Of a stretch of DNA of 46,224 bases, positions 13,507-22,760 are shown in pieces. The DNA is from a virus. Location of the stretch: IMG/VR virus record IMGVR_UViG_3300047496_000116, positions 1-46,224 of that record; one strand, written 5' to 3'. Position 1 is the first letter of the stretch, and the number at the start of each line of letters is the position of its first letter. The translations under genes were made by a program, and so were the position numbers. The notes beneath the pieces are model-generated. The model was not told the origin of the DNA, did no database searches, and saw nothing but the letters and a program-made list of their open reading frames with translations.

Positions 13507-16093
13507 CTTTGTAGCTCCTTGGGCGAACAGCGTAAAGTTTAGCGATATTGTGGCCATTGCTTAAACCAAGACCGAAGTTTTCCAGCTTCGGCAAGAAATG
13601 GGCATTATGATCGGCCATCAAAGCGATATATTGCGGCTGGCTCTCGGCCATAGCTTCAATGGCTTGCACGCCACTTATATCATAGCCGTGAATAGATGCT
13701 ATCTCTGTGCGTTGAAGGTACTTTGTCATGGGCACCAAGTTGCGTTCAAGCGTGGCGAGGAAATGGGTAGTGGGCACTTCAGTGAAGGCAACAACAGCGC
13801 CGACAGTGCCTGCCGTGCCAGCAGTGACAGTGCCAGTACCACCAGCACCACCAGCGGTAGCCGTAGCGCTGACGAGAGAGTTTGAATTTGATGGCGATAC
13901 GATACCGATGAATGAGCCCGCACCGCCGCCACCACCATCAGCAGTCGTGCCACTAGCACCTCCAGCGCCACCAATGGCGGTCATCGTACCGGCAGCGATT
14001 GTGCATGAGGTTAGACTGCTCACTATTATGCAGCCTGCTCCACCACCACCTGCACCCCCTTGTGAAGCGCCACCAGCACCACCTACGCTACCGTTGGCAC
14101 TAATTACAGCACCGGTTGCTGTGGTTAGCGCACCATCAGCGCATATACGTATCAAAGCGCCACCGTTACCACCAGCGGTAACGCCAGCACCGCCTGCGCC
14201 ACCACCAGAACCGGCGACAAACATGGTGGAGCCTGGTGCACTAGCTCCATAACCAGAAGTGGTGACGCCCCCGCCATTACCGCCGCCAGATATTGCACTA
14301 CCACCGCCGCCACCACCAACGGCGGTGGTAATAGAACCATAACCACCGTTAGGGCCAGAGGCGATACCGCCGCCGTTGGCGGAGTTTGATAGACCTGTTC
14401 TTTGCCCAGCCCAACCAAGACCGTTGGCTGATAGAACCGTGCCAGAGTTGAATGTAGCTGTGGATGTAGCCTGATACAGTACGCTTGCATAAGTTGTAGC
14501 GCCAGTAGATGCAGATGTTGTGATTGTGGTGGCATTAATAATTGGGTTCGTGAATGTCGTCAATGCGCCATCGGCTCCCGTGCCGCCAAAGCCGGGTGCA
14601 TAAGCACCAAGGGAGGTAGAACGCGCCCCGGCAGTGGATTGTAGCACCACTGCATTGTTGACGGCTGCGGCTGATGTTATTTCAGTGAGGTTGGCGCTCG
14701 GCAACGTGAAATCTGCGTTACTCCCACTTACGGGCGGGTTGATACCGTATTGTCCTCCTGGGATATTATATAGAACCAGGTAAGAATTGACAGTTGTGCT
14801 AGATCGCAGTTGCAGCAGTCCTCTGTTAGTTGTACCGTCGCCTATTTGAAATTGCGTTATACCGCCGCTAGTAGCACATGTAAATGCGTTATTGCCGCCA
14901 ATTGCGCTTGCGCTACTCCATGTCGCGATCTGGTTAGCTGCACCAGAACCGGTAACGGTGCCAGTGCCAGCAGCGGACCAGGACAGCACACCAGAGCCGT
15001 TATTGCTCAAGTTGCCGGAAGCATTATTAACTGGCCATGTCAGAGTCTGACCCGGCAAGATGAATGGCACAGCACCGGTAGCAGCCTGTGTAGTTATCGC
15101 AGTCGATGAAGATGCCGTTGAACTACCGATAGTGAAAGTGCCAGCAGTGCCAGCAGCACCGACAGTGAGAGAGTTAGCAGCACCTACAAGACCAGCAGGG
15201 AATGACTCTACACCAGCCGTGGTGGCGGTCATTATGCCGCCGCTTACACCAGGCAAAGCTGTCACCTCTGTTATATTCACGGTCGGTCCCACCCAGTTTG
15301 CTGTTGGCATCGTGAAGGTTGGCGTGCCGGTAGCAGCAACGGTGGTGAGGTTCACGGTGCCCGAAGTCGTGCCTTTCAAGGCGAATGTACCTTGTGTACC
15401 AACTGCACCAGCAGTCACCGTACCGGCAGCATAAGTAAACGCGGCAGCACCGGTTTGGGTGCTAGTGCCACTCCAGAAAGACACTTGAGGTGAAGCACCA
15501 GTGCCGGTGACGGCATTAGTAGTACCAAGCATGGTATTAACTTGAGCCACGGTAAGGTACACAGGAGCCGCACCAACGCCAGTGTTATTGCCAAACAGAG
15601 TATTAGCACCAGCATTGGTCAGAGTGAATGTCAGAGCAGGTGTGGATGTCGGCGTGCCCACAGACGTGGTGAACAGCGGCGACAGCGTACCGGCAGAGAA
15701 AGAGCTTACCGTGCCAGGCACACTGCCTGAAGTTATAGAAGTTATGCGGCCCTGAGCGTCAGTAGTGACAGAGCTTGGATTGGTGTAAGTGCCAGCCGTG
15801 CCGGTATTCTTTAGTGTGATTACACCAGATGATGCAACAATGGTAGCATCGCCATTCATTGTATAGCCACCAAAGCTGCCAGCATTATTGTACTGAGTCT
15901 GACCGGACGAGCCACCGGGGTTGCCTGACCCACTTGCGTTGATGGTTACCACACCCACACCGTTAGTAGGCGACAATGTTACCCCGGTGCCAGCAATAAT
16001 TTGTTGAACGCCAGCACTAGGCTCCCATTGCCCCAAAGCCACAGGTACAGCAAAAAGCAGTATGCAAAACAGTAATACCAGATACCGTCTCAT
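13496..16093 (-). CDS. Large Gly/Ser/Thr-rich tail fibre or adhesin with signal peptide
   Basis: An 865-residue protein. Residues 1-21 are a signal-like sequence (LVLLFCILLFAVPVALG). About 25-520 are repetitive, beta-rich Ser/Thr/Gly/Ala fibre sequence (GTVTGSGAANQIATWSS type blocks, usual in phage fibres). About 570-770 hold glycine runs (GGGGGG, GGGAGGAG, GGNGG), recalling the polyglycine sandwich of gp38-type adhesins. A helical C-terminal part of about 85 residues ends RSYKDVA. It follows the collar-domain fibre gene, so receptor binding is likely. The glycine-adhesin comparison is by composition only. The start follows GAGGG. Confidence 0.65.
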   Translation of the reverse strand: MRRYLVLLFCILLFAVPVALGQWEPSAGVQQIIAGTGVTLSPTNGVGVVTINASGSGNPGGSSGQTQYNNAGSFGGYTMNGDATIVASSGVITLKNTGTAGTYTNPSSVTTDAQGRITSITSGSVPGTVSSFSAGTLSPLFTTSVGTPTSTPALTFTLTNAGANTLFGNNTGVGAAPVYLTVAQVNTMLGTTNAVTGTGASPQVSFWSGTSTQTGAAAFTYAAGTVTAGAVGTQGTFALKGTTSGTVNLTTVAATGTPTFTMPTANWVGPTVNITEVTALPGVSGGIMTATTAGVESFPAGLVGAANSLTVGAAGTAGTFTIGSSTASSSTAITTQAATGAVPFILPGQTLTWPVNNASGNLSNNGSGVLSWSAAGTGTVTGSGAANQIATWSSASAIGGNNAFTCATSGGITQFQIGDGTTNRGLLQLRSSTTVNSYLVLYNIPGGQYGINPPVSGSNADFTLPSANLTEITSAAAVNNAVVLQSTAGARSTSLGAYAPGFGGTGADGALTTFTNPIINATTITTSASTGATTYASVLYQATSTATFNSGTVLSANGLGWAGQRTGLSNSANGGGIASGPNGGYGSITTAVGGGGGGSAISGGGNGGGVTTSGYGASAPGSTMFVAGSGGGAGGAGVTAGGNGGALIRICADGALTTATGAVISANGSVGGAGGASQGGAGGGGAGCIIVSSLTSCTIAAGTMTAIGGAGGASGTTADGGGGGAGSFIGIVSPSNSNSLVSATATAGGAGGTGTVTAGTAGTVGAVVAFTEVPTTHFLATLERNLVPMTKYLQRTEIASIHGYDISGVQAIEAMAESQPQYIALMADHNAHFLPKLENFGLGLSNGHNIAKLYAVRPRSYKDVA

Positions 16094-16095
16094 GA

Positions 16096-16581
16096 TTAAC
16101 CCTCTAATTGCTGTCCGATTAAACGCTCTGAGACACCATCCATTAGCGCCTGACCAGTTATGGCTGCGCTTGATTGGATGAGGAAAGTTGTACCTTCTCC
16201 AATCTGAAAGGTGTAAGAGCCAAACGTAGCATCAAATGCTTTATTGTAATCACCGGCACCAGCGCCAATCTTAGTCCAGCCACCATTTGGCTGTAGCGCC
16301 GTACCCGTGCCTATGATGGCAGGGTTATACTCCCAAGCAGTTAGCGTCACCGGTGGAGTGAAGCCATTGGTTATGGCTATAGTCACTGTGCCGTCTGGGC
16401 CACTGATACCGGTAGCGTAAAACTTCGGAAAGTTATTAGTGTTAGGGTCGGTTGTGAATATAGAAAACGGATTAGTGCCGCCGCCATTTTGCCAGACCGT
16501 ACCGCCAGTACCCCAGTTAAAAGGTATGTTGGTGCGCGGGCTGTGTCTGCCGTTGCTGTTTACGCGCATTATTGCTGACAT
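16096..16581 (-). CDS. Small tail-associated structural protein
   Basis: A 161-residue beta-rich protein (MSAIMRVNSNGRHSPRTN start) lying between two fibre genes. It contains DGTVTIAITNGF, YTFQIGEGTTFLI and other strand-like segments, with no membrane part. GAGGAT lies upstream of the ATG. Position suggests a tail or fibre-attachment protein. No named family recognised. Confidence 0.6.
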   Translation of the reverse strand: MSAIMRVNSNGRHSPRTNIPFNWGTGGTVWQNGGGTNPFSIFTTDPNTNNFPKFYATGISGPDGTVTIAITNGFTPPVTLTAWEYNPAIIGTGTALQPNGGWTKIGAGAGDYNKAFDATFGSYTFQIGEGTTFLIQSSAAITGQALMDGVSERLIGQQLEG

Positions 16582-16591
16582 TTATCTATCC

Positions 16592-17377
16592 TCACAGTAG
16601 TTCAATATAACAGAGAGCGTAGTAGCGCGGTGTCACTACAACACTAGAAGTGGCACCAGATACGCCTACGGTAGCGGTTGCACCGGTACCAGCTTTTACG
16701 GTAGTACTAGTAACATTCACACTATAACTTTTGCCCACGCCAGCACCAGAAGAAGTATCACCAGCTAAAGTCTGAGGTGCAATTAAACCCATGCCGCCAG
16801 TAGCAGCAGGTGAAGTAGCGCCAGCACCGACTACAAATAAGCCTTGCAGGTTGATACCAGAGCCGCCTAAGCCAATTGCGTTATGCACGCCATCACAAAT
16901 ACCCCAGCCAGTAGGCACGGCATTTATAGCCCCAGACCAAAGAACGATGATGTTTGCGGGCAGTCCGCCCTGAGCTTGCCAGACCGGCAGCGTACCGGCA
17001 CCGTTAACTGTAAGAGCCTGACCGGGAGTACCAATAGGTAATCTAACGGTGCTGCTACCGTTGTAGTAAAGCAGGTCGCCAGCGGTAGTGAAAGGTAGGC
17101 CCGGTGGAGCCGCCCAAGCTAAGCCCTGAGTAGCAGCCGCGTTTTTCGTCAGCACCCAGCCATCGGCTATACCCGTAGTGGGCAGTGTAGTTATTGTTGT
17201 GCCGGTGTAGCACATAATATCGCCCTTGTTGGCAAATACATTGAATGAAGCTGTCAGACTGGCATTGATGTAGTTAACTACCGTGCTCCAATCAATTGTC
17301 CACGATACGTTATCAACCACAGCATTAGCGGCGGTAATAGTATTGGGATTAGTCAAGTTGGTCAAAGGAGGCGCCAT
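16592..17377 (-). CDS. Tail fibre protein with collar-type domain
   Basis: A 261-residue protein. Residues 1-140 are fibre-like (GDIMCYTGTTITTLPTTG, GDLLYYNGSSTVRLP). The C-terminal part starts ANIIVLWSGAINAVPTGWGI followed by CDG, the signature of the phage tail collar domain, and ends RYYALCYIELL, the usual end of such fibres. It should form a trimer at the distal tail and touch the receptor. The ATG lies next to the stop of the large nozzle gene. Confidence 0.75.
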   Translation of the reverse strand: MAPPLTNLTNPNTITAANAVVDNVSWTIDWSTVVNYINASLTASFNVFANKGDIMCYTGTTITTLPTTGIADGWVLTKNAAATQGLAWAAPPGLPFTTAGDLLYYNGSSTVRLPIGTPGQALTVNGAGTLPVWQAQGGLPANIIVLWSGAINAVPTGWGICDGVHNAIGLGGSGINLQGLFVVGAGATSPAATGGMGLIAPQTLAGDTSSGAGVGKSYSVNVTSTTVKAGTGATATVGVSGATSSVVVTPRYYALCYIELL

Positions 17378-20300
17378 TATGGTCTCAAGCCTCCCATTGT
17401 GGTGACATAGGCAAGTGCAGCAAAATCTAGCGACTGACCTAAACCATTTGTAGTCAAAAGAAACTCGCAGTAAGGGCCTTCGCCGGTAGCTTCAAAATAG
17501 ACGTGCCTGATGTGGTCAGACGGGAAAGCCGAATAACCCAAGGTCCAATCCAAAAACTGTGTGCTACCGCCCAATATCGTTAGCCCCTGTGCTGGTGACC
17601 CTATCGTCTGGACACCTTCAGGGCTCATCGTCCTGACCATGGTGCCATCTTGCATCTTAGTATAGAAGAAGCTCGTGACGTTGAATAGCTGATTCTGGCC
17701 CTCGGTGATAACTTCGCCCTGTCTAAGCTCAATATTGCCCTGTATGTTAGGACCACTGACCAAAGCTAAATCTATCGTACCGGGTATAGGTACGCCATTA
17801 TAAGTATTACCAGTGTAGTGCTGTTGTAGTATGCCATCATATCCACCACCATACATGACACCTTGAAACTCAATACCACAAGCTACGGCAGTATTACTTT
17901 TAGTACTGAAGACGGGCGTGATAGCCTGCGGTGTCGGTGTTGGCACATTGTAGTTCATGATTATGGCGTGCTGGTTCTCGTAGGTGCTACTGACAGCATC
18001 AGTAATTGTAGGGAACCAAAACTGCATCTCTAGCGTATTTCTGTGGTGCACGGAGAAAGCTTGGCAGTTGTACAGCAGGTTACTGCCAGTTATCGGTAGA
18101 GTAACTATCGACTGAATAACATCTTGCATATTGAATGTTAGCGCCGCGTTAAGCAAGTTGGCATTAACCGTAAGGTTTGAGAAGGTGCGTATGCCGTTCG
18201 TGCTCATGTAGTACAGGTCATTCTGTACTTGGTTGAATGCGCGATTAGACATAAGCCCGTAATCCTTGGTCAGGATAGTAGCTTGATAAGTAGTGGCATC
18301 TGAAGTGACGCCATTACCCATAACCACGGCTATGCCGCGCTGGAAGCCCAACACCAAGACTTCTTGGTTATTGGTGTTAGTCAGCCGGAAAGATGTTAAC
18401 CCCGTAGGTAAACCTAGCCCAGGTATGGTGAAGGTGACAGCATCAGTAGCTTGTATCGGCACTGAAGTGACAAACCTGCTAGGTGAGCCCTGATTGGATA
18501 TCAGCACGTCATAGGCAGCATTAGAACCCGGGGCGAAGCCGAAGTAAGCCATGCGCTGGTTAAACTCAGCACAAAACAACGGCATACTGTAAGTCTTCTT
18601 GGTTAACTGAAAGACACCAGGCCAATTGCCGCTACCGCCATAGAGGAAGTTACCAATCTCAGATGTGCCATTCATGGTGAACCAGATTGATTGGTCCGGG
18701 CCATTAGTTATACCAAAGGGCTGAGCATTATTCACCGGCACGGCAAATTCAGAGATAGCACCAATCGGTGTTATCTTGCCGATGTTATTGCCAGCGGCTT
18801 CTGTGAAGTACATGTTGCCATCGCCGCCAAGGGTGATACCTTCCGGTTTAGATGATGCTGTTGGTACGATATATTCAGAAAATACGCCGGGCACAGTCAT
18901 AGCACCAATCTTATTAGCGCTAGCTTCAGTGAACCACAGGCGGCCATCAGAGCCAAGAGCGATATAGGATGGTACAGCGGCAGCGGTCGGCACATTGAAC
19001 TCAGTTATAGTGCCGCTGGTTGTGCAGGAGCCAATCTTGTTAGCACTAGTTGCTGACTCGCAAAAATACAAAATGCCATTAGCCGCGCATATACCGATAG
19101 GCAAACAGTTTGCAGTCAGACCGGCACTGTACTCAGTGATGGTGCCAGGCGTGCCAGTACCACCAGTAGGCGGCACAATCTTCGCTATCTTATTGTTGGT
19201 CATCTCGGTAAACCAGATGTTACCGTCACCGCCAGTAGCTTTACTGTTGTAGCAAATACCAACTGGGGCTGATGCAGCAGTTGTCAGGGCATATTCAGTC
19301 ACCACCCCGGCAGTAGTCATCATGCCGATGTAGTTGCCAGTCTCTGCCGTGAACCAGAGGTTAGTACCATCTGTGGTTATACCGATAGGACCAGACACAG
19401 CCGTTGTGGTCGGCAGCGGATAGGTCGTTATCGTGCCCGTGGTAGTTATAGCAGCGATGCTTTGAGTGGCGAACTCAGTGAACCACAGGCGGTTATCCGG
19501 CCCGGTGACAATACCGCGCAGGTTGGCAGAGCCAAGCAGCATTGTACCGATAGCATTCCCACTGGGCTCGCAGAACCACAAATTACTATCGCTGCCTACG
19601 CATATACCAAAGAGTGTGGTTGTAGACGGCGGCCCAGTAAACTCAGTGATGACGTTAGTGGTTACATTCAATCTAGCAATTATGCTGTGCAGGTAAGTGA
19701 ACCAGATATTGTTATCAGAACCAAGACAGATGCCTTGTGGTTGTGAATTATTTGTTGGAGTTTGAACCTCAGAGATGGTGCCAGTAACCGTGTTAATGAC
19801 ACCGACAGCATTAGTACCAGCATCAAGGAAATACATATTTCCACTACCACCAGGCCCGGCGCATATTTGATTAGTAGACGCCGTAGCCTGCAAGCCCGTA
19901 GTGTAGACAGTGGTGGCACCAGCAGGCACTGTGGCCTGAATGAAGTTGCTATTGGTACCTGTCCAGATACGACCATCCGGGCCAGCAAAACAACTGTAAG
20001 CAGCATGAGTCAACGTCATAGTGCTATTCAATGTTCCAGCAGTTGTGTACTGCTTCATTGAAGTAGTGCCAAAAACGACATATATAAAGGTGCCATCTGA
20101 GCAGATGTCCAAGGCACCAGTGACGGTGATTGTATAAGGTGTAGTCACACCAGCGGTAGTGGTAGCAGATATGATGGCATTGGACAGGTAGCCACACCAC
20201 AAACGACCATCAGGACCATTACAAATACAGGTGGGGTGCGGGTCAGCAGCGGCAAAAGTAGTGACTACCCCTAGTGGCGATATATTACCGATACCACTAC

Positions 20301-21024
20301 CAGTGACCAGACCGTTAAACCATACGTTGCCGTCATTACCCAAGCAGCATTTACCCGGGCTCGTCAAAGGGGCTGTTGGATAGTTGGCTATCATGGTACC
20401 AACGGTGAAAGTGCTTATCGGATAGCTGGTATCAAATTGGCCACCATTTGGATTGGTATTAGTTACCAGAGGCGTACCGACAAACGGCAGCGGTAACACG
20501 TTAGCAGCGGCTGTGCCAGTTATCTCTACTGGTTGAATAGAGCCATTAGTGTAGATAGTCATTGGCGTGACTTGCCCGGTCTGGTCAATGAACGACCGCA
20601 TACAGGGTAAGTTGGCTAATGAAGTGCTCAGTCCGGTGAGAGGTGCGTTATATGCTGTCTCTGTTTGGGTTGCCAGATTGTAAGAATATACCTGACCACC
20701 CACCTGAAATAGCATAGTTTGGTTGCCACCGAAGTCCTCGAAAACACCAAAGTCCATGAAGGCGGCGCCACTGTTAAAGACGGCGGCGCGCTGGGGCTGC
20801 CATCCAATACCAGTAGGGCTAGACCAAACACCCCGCGTAAGCATCTGGAAATTGTTGATAATACGCGCTTGATACTGCGTGCGAATGACTTCAGAAACAT
20901 AGCTCCATTGGCCCTCATTGCAAGTAAGTAAACCGACATTGAGCGAGTGTCCTTCGACACTTAATGGTGACTGGCTCGCGGGTGGCACGTAACCATTGTT
21001 TGATGTTGGTGGATTGATAGACAC
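17377..21024 (-). CDS. Tail nozzle/hub-like protein with inserted 14-repeat Vgb-like beta-propeller
   Basis: A 1215-residue protein in three parts. Residues 1-220 and 808-1215 look like a podovirus nozzle or hub (SVEGHSLNVGLL, FNQRMAYFGFAPGS, YDVLISNQGSPSRF, GFQRGIAVVMG). Residues about 221-807 hold 14 repeats of roughly 42 residues with the pattern G-(P/S)-D-G-x-(L/I)-W-F-T-E, then IGxxTTxGxxTEY, like virginiamycin B lyase (Vgb/SMP-30/NHL) blades. Fourteen blades fit two seven-bladed propellers. The GTG start overlaps the previous stop (TAGTG). Position after the adaptor gene supports a tail role. Vgb-type catalysis is not claimed; the propeller may bind host surface glycans. Confidence 0.75.
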   Translation of the reverse strand: MSINPPTSNNGYVPPASQSPLSVEGHSLNVGLLTCNEGQWSYVSEVIRTQYQARIINNFQMLTRGVWSSPTGIGWQPQRAAVFNSGAAFMDFGVFEDFGGNQTMLFQVGGQVYSYNLATQTETAYNAPLTGLSTSLANLPCMRSFIDQTGQVTPMTIYTNGSIQPVEITGTAAANVLPLPFVGTPLVTNTNPNGGQFDTSYPISTFTVGTMIANYPTAPLTSPGKCCLGNDGNVWFNGLVTGSGIGNISPLGVVTTFAAADPHPTCICNGPDGRLWCGYLSNAIISATTTAGVTTPYTITVTGALDICSDGTFIYVVFGTTSMKQYTTAGTLNSTMTLTHAAYSCFAGPDGRIWTGTNSNFIQATVPAGATTVYTTGLQATASTNQICAGPGGSGNMYFLDAGTNAVGVINTVTGTISEVQTPTNNSQPQGICLGSDNNIWFTYLHSIIARLNVTTNVITEFTGPPSTTTLFGICVGSDSNLWFCEPSGNAIGTMLLGSANLRGIVTGPDNRLWFTEFATQSIAAITTTGTITTYPLPTTTAVSGPIGITTDGTNLWFTAETGNYIGMMTTAGVVTEYALTTAASAPVGICYNSKATGGDGNIWFTEMTNNKIAKIVPPTGGTGTPGTITEYSAGLTANCLPIGICAANGILYFCESATSANKIGSCTTSGTITEFNVPTAAAVPSYIALGSDGRLWFTEASANKIGAMTVPGVFSEYIVPTASSKPEGITLGGDGNMYFTEAAGNNIGKITPIGAISEFAVPVNNAQPFGITNGPDQSIWFTMNGTSEIGNFLYGGSGNWPGVFQLTKKTYSMPLFCAEFNQRMAYFGFAPGSNAAYDVLISNQGSPSRFVTSVPIQATDAVTFTIPGLGLPTGLTSFRLTNTNNQEVLVLGFQRGIAVVMGNGVTSDATTYQATILTKDYGLMSNRAFNQVQNDLYYMSTNGIRTFSNLTVNANLLNAALTFNMQDVIQSIVTLPITGSNLLYNCQAFSVHHRNTLEMQFWFPTITDAVSSTYENQHAIIMNYNVPTPTPQAITPVFSTKSNTAVACGIEFQGVMYGGGYDGILQQHYTGNTYNGVPIPGTIDLALVSGPNIQGNIELRQGEVITEGQNQLFNVTSFFYTKMQDGTMVRTMSPEGVQTIGSPAQGLTILGGSTQFLDWTLGYSAFPSDHIRHVYFEATGEGPYCEFLLTTNGLGQSLDFAALAYVTTMGGLRP
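18604..20364 (-). repeat. Fourteen in-frame Vgb-like blade repeats
   Basis: A run of about 126-base units encodes blades such as GSDGRLWFTEASANKIGAMT and GGDGNMYFTEAAGNNIGKIT. The last eight blades are the most regular. Blade 7 (GSDSNLWFCEPSGNAIG) is truncated before blade 8 begins, marking a likely boundary between two seven-bladed propellers. Confidence 0.75.
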
Positions 21025-21599
21025 TATTTCTTCACCACGTTAGATATCTTCTTCTTAGCCTTCATGGCTGCCCACATATCCCCGTTGAGTAGCTTACCAT
21101 TCACATAGATGGGACGTGCGTGCAGTTTAGTCTCAGCATCATTAATAACGTGGTCTGGTATGCTGCCATGGTAGATGCCCATGTGCTGGCCAGTCTTCAA
21201 AGCATTCTCGTAAGCCTCATCTACATTATGAGTTTTGCCCTCGTAGATTGTAGGGAAAGACATCCAGTTGCCATTAGGCAGTCTACGTCTAGCTGAATAC
21301 TCACTGCCGTACTCTCTTGGATCTGGATGTTTCGGGTCTTCTGGATTATCTATCATCTGCCTTTGAGATAGGTCTATATTGCCCGGCGCTAGCAAATACT
21401 GAGAAGCAGGATGATTTTTTAAAACCGGATAACCTTGCGGCGTAGGCGAATATTCCACACCGGAAGTGCCCCATACAGGTTGCTTCTGTAGTGGTGTGTT
21501 GGTAGCCCCTAAACTAAACGAGCTTGGCTGACCGGCAGCATTAGTGCCAGTCTGTTGAGGTTCCCAAGTTGGCTCTGCTGCTTGTAATGGCTCTTGCAT
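21024..21599 (-). CDS. Virion-associated protein with NIDL-type domain
   Basis: A 191-residue protein. The disordered N-terminal third is rich in Gln, Thr and Pro. The rest contains LAPGNIDLSQRQMIDNPED, GNWMSFPTIYEGK, EAYENALKTGQHMGIYHGS, a pattern I associate with a domain found in many podophage virion or ejection proteins. A basic tail ends the protein (AMKAKKKISNVVKK). It lies between the adaptor and nozzle genes. Exact role unknown. Confidence 0.6.
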   Translation of the reverse strand: MQEPLQAAEPTWEPQQTGTNAAGQPSSFSLGATNTPLQKQPVWGTSGVEYSPTPQGYPVLKNHPASQYLLAPGNIDLSQRQMIDNPEDPKHPDPREYGSEYSARRRLPNGNWMSFPTIYEGKTHNVDEAYENALKTGQHMGIYHGSIPDHVINDAETKLHARPIYVNGKLLNGDMWAAMKAKKKISNVVKK

Positions 21600-21600
21600 A

Positions 21601-21972
21601 TCATACCGGTGTCCTTGTAGGACTATTAGCAGTAGACGGCAGCGGCTGCGCTACATACGTTGGCTTACCTTGCACTATTTGCCACTGGCCAGCACCATAG
21701 GTAGTGGGCTCACTTGGCGCGGTAGCTGGTGCAAAACCAGCCTGATACCCGAAGGCATCCATGAAGCAATCAGAGCCATAGTTATTATTAGCCGTGGTAC
21801 CGTTAGCCGGTCCCTGTATTTGCTGGCCTTGAAATGAAGGCGCCCAATTACCCGCCGCACGGGCCAGGTACTGCGCTTGGGTATACGTGCTGTTGTTGCC
21901 GCTATCAGTCGGCCCCAGCAAAGACTGTGGAGACCAGTAATAGTACTCTGCCCATATGCTCTTTAGACTCAC
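21601..21972 (-). CDS. Hypothetical structural protein
   Basis: A 123-residue protein starting at GTG 21972, which overlaps the adaptor stop (GTGA). AAGGGGG lies about 10 bases upstream. It is rich in Tyr, Gln, Pro and Ala (YYWSPQSLLGPTDSGNNST) and has no clear fold or membrane part. It lies in the tail-assembly block, so it is probably a minor virion protein. The low-complexity C-terminus ends in PTRTPV. Confidence 0.55.
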   Translation of the reverse strand: MSLKSIWAEYYYWSPQSLLGPTDSGNNSTYTQAQYLARAAGNWAPSFQGQQIQGPANGTTANNNYGSDCFMDAFGYQAGFAPATAPSEPTTYGAGQWQIVQGKPTYVAQPLPSTANSPTRTPV

Positions 21973-22742
21973 CCGAAGTAGCCCCCTTGTCGCCCACGGC
22001 CATAGCCGCCCTGATTCATCCTCATCATTCTAACGCCCTTGCGGACTTCTGAAGCAGGCTGAGATGCCAGTTTAATCCTACTCAGCACTTGGTCAACCAA
22101 AGCATCAAGCATCATCTCTCTGCCTTCTGCTAAGTCTACTTCCAAAAACTTCCAGGCCCATGCCCAGATGCCATGTTCGTAAGCTGTCGGCCAAAGTATC
22201 TGGCTAGATGAACTAATCAATGGTGGCGCATTTAGTGCGGCTTGATATTGCAGGGTGTAGTTAGTGTCCGGTATTGGATATACTCTAACCATAGGGATTG
22301 GATTAAAGGCACCAGTAGGGAAGTCTGTTTGCCTGTCGTATGGCAACTGCACTATGTACTGTGGTGGCCCACTCCAAACAACAGTCTGGTCCGGCCACTT
22401 GTTCATGTAGTCTTCGTACAGCATGAACTTTAGATGACGGTCGTAGTTGCCACCGGGAGTGATGTTATACCACCCATGGTAGCGTAAGGCTTCACCGCTA
22501 ATGCCAAGGTCAAGCGGATAGTCAGACATACCAGCTTGTATAGGCAAACTAAACTTAGCATTGTCCATGTAGGTACGGACTTGCAAGGTCAGGTGCCTGT
22601 GCGCAAAGTCAATCTTATACTTAGCTGCGTTCTGAGTCTTGCTTAATTGGCCGCCATCGAAGACGGCTGTGCTAACCACTTGAGGAAGCACAGCCAAATT
22701 GAGCACACTATTAGTGGCTTGAAACCACGTTGAGTTAGCCAT
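21969..22742 (-). CDS. Head-tail adaptor (tail tubular protein A / gp4-like)
   Basis: A 257-residue protein. The segment MVRVYPIPDTNYTLQYQAAL followed by ILWPTAYEHGIW and a helix (AEGREMMLDALVDQVLSRIK) matches the layout of podovirus head-completion or tail-tube proteins that bind under the portal. A Gly/Arg-rich tail (GYGRGRQGGYFG) ends it. Its place two genes after the capsid gene fits this role. The ATG follows GGGAGGG. Confidence 0.65.
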   Translation of the reverse strand: MANSTWFQATNSVLNLAVLPQVVSTAVFDGGQLSKTQNAAKYKIDFAHRHLTLQVRTYMDNAKFSLPIQAGMSDYPLDLGISGEALRYHGWYNITPGGNYDRHLKFMLYEDYMNKWPDQTVVWSGPPQYIVQLPYDRQTDFPTGAFNPIPMVRVYPIPDTNYTLQYQAALNAPPLISSSSQILWPTAYEHGIWAWAWKFLEVDLAEGREMMLDALVDQVLSRIKLASQPASEVRKGVRMMRMNQGGYGRGRQGGYFG

Positions 22743-22760
22743 TGAGCCCTCCCTGCCGGG

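Noticed and set aside
13728-14252. Plus-strand Pro/Ala-rich frame of 174 codons
   Set aside because: Antisense of the Gly/Thr-rich fibre. Glycine codons read as proline or alanine on the other strand, so the frame stays open by composition alone.
18604-20364. Separate virginiamycin B lyase resistance gene
   Set aside because: The repeats are in one uninterrupted frame with tail-protein sequence on both sides; no internal start with a ribosome site was seen. The similarity is to the fold, and no lyase active site was verified.
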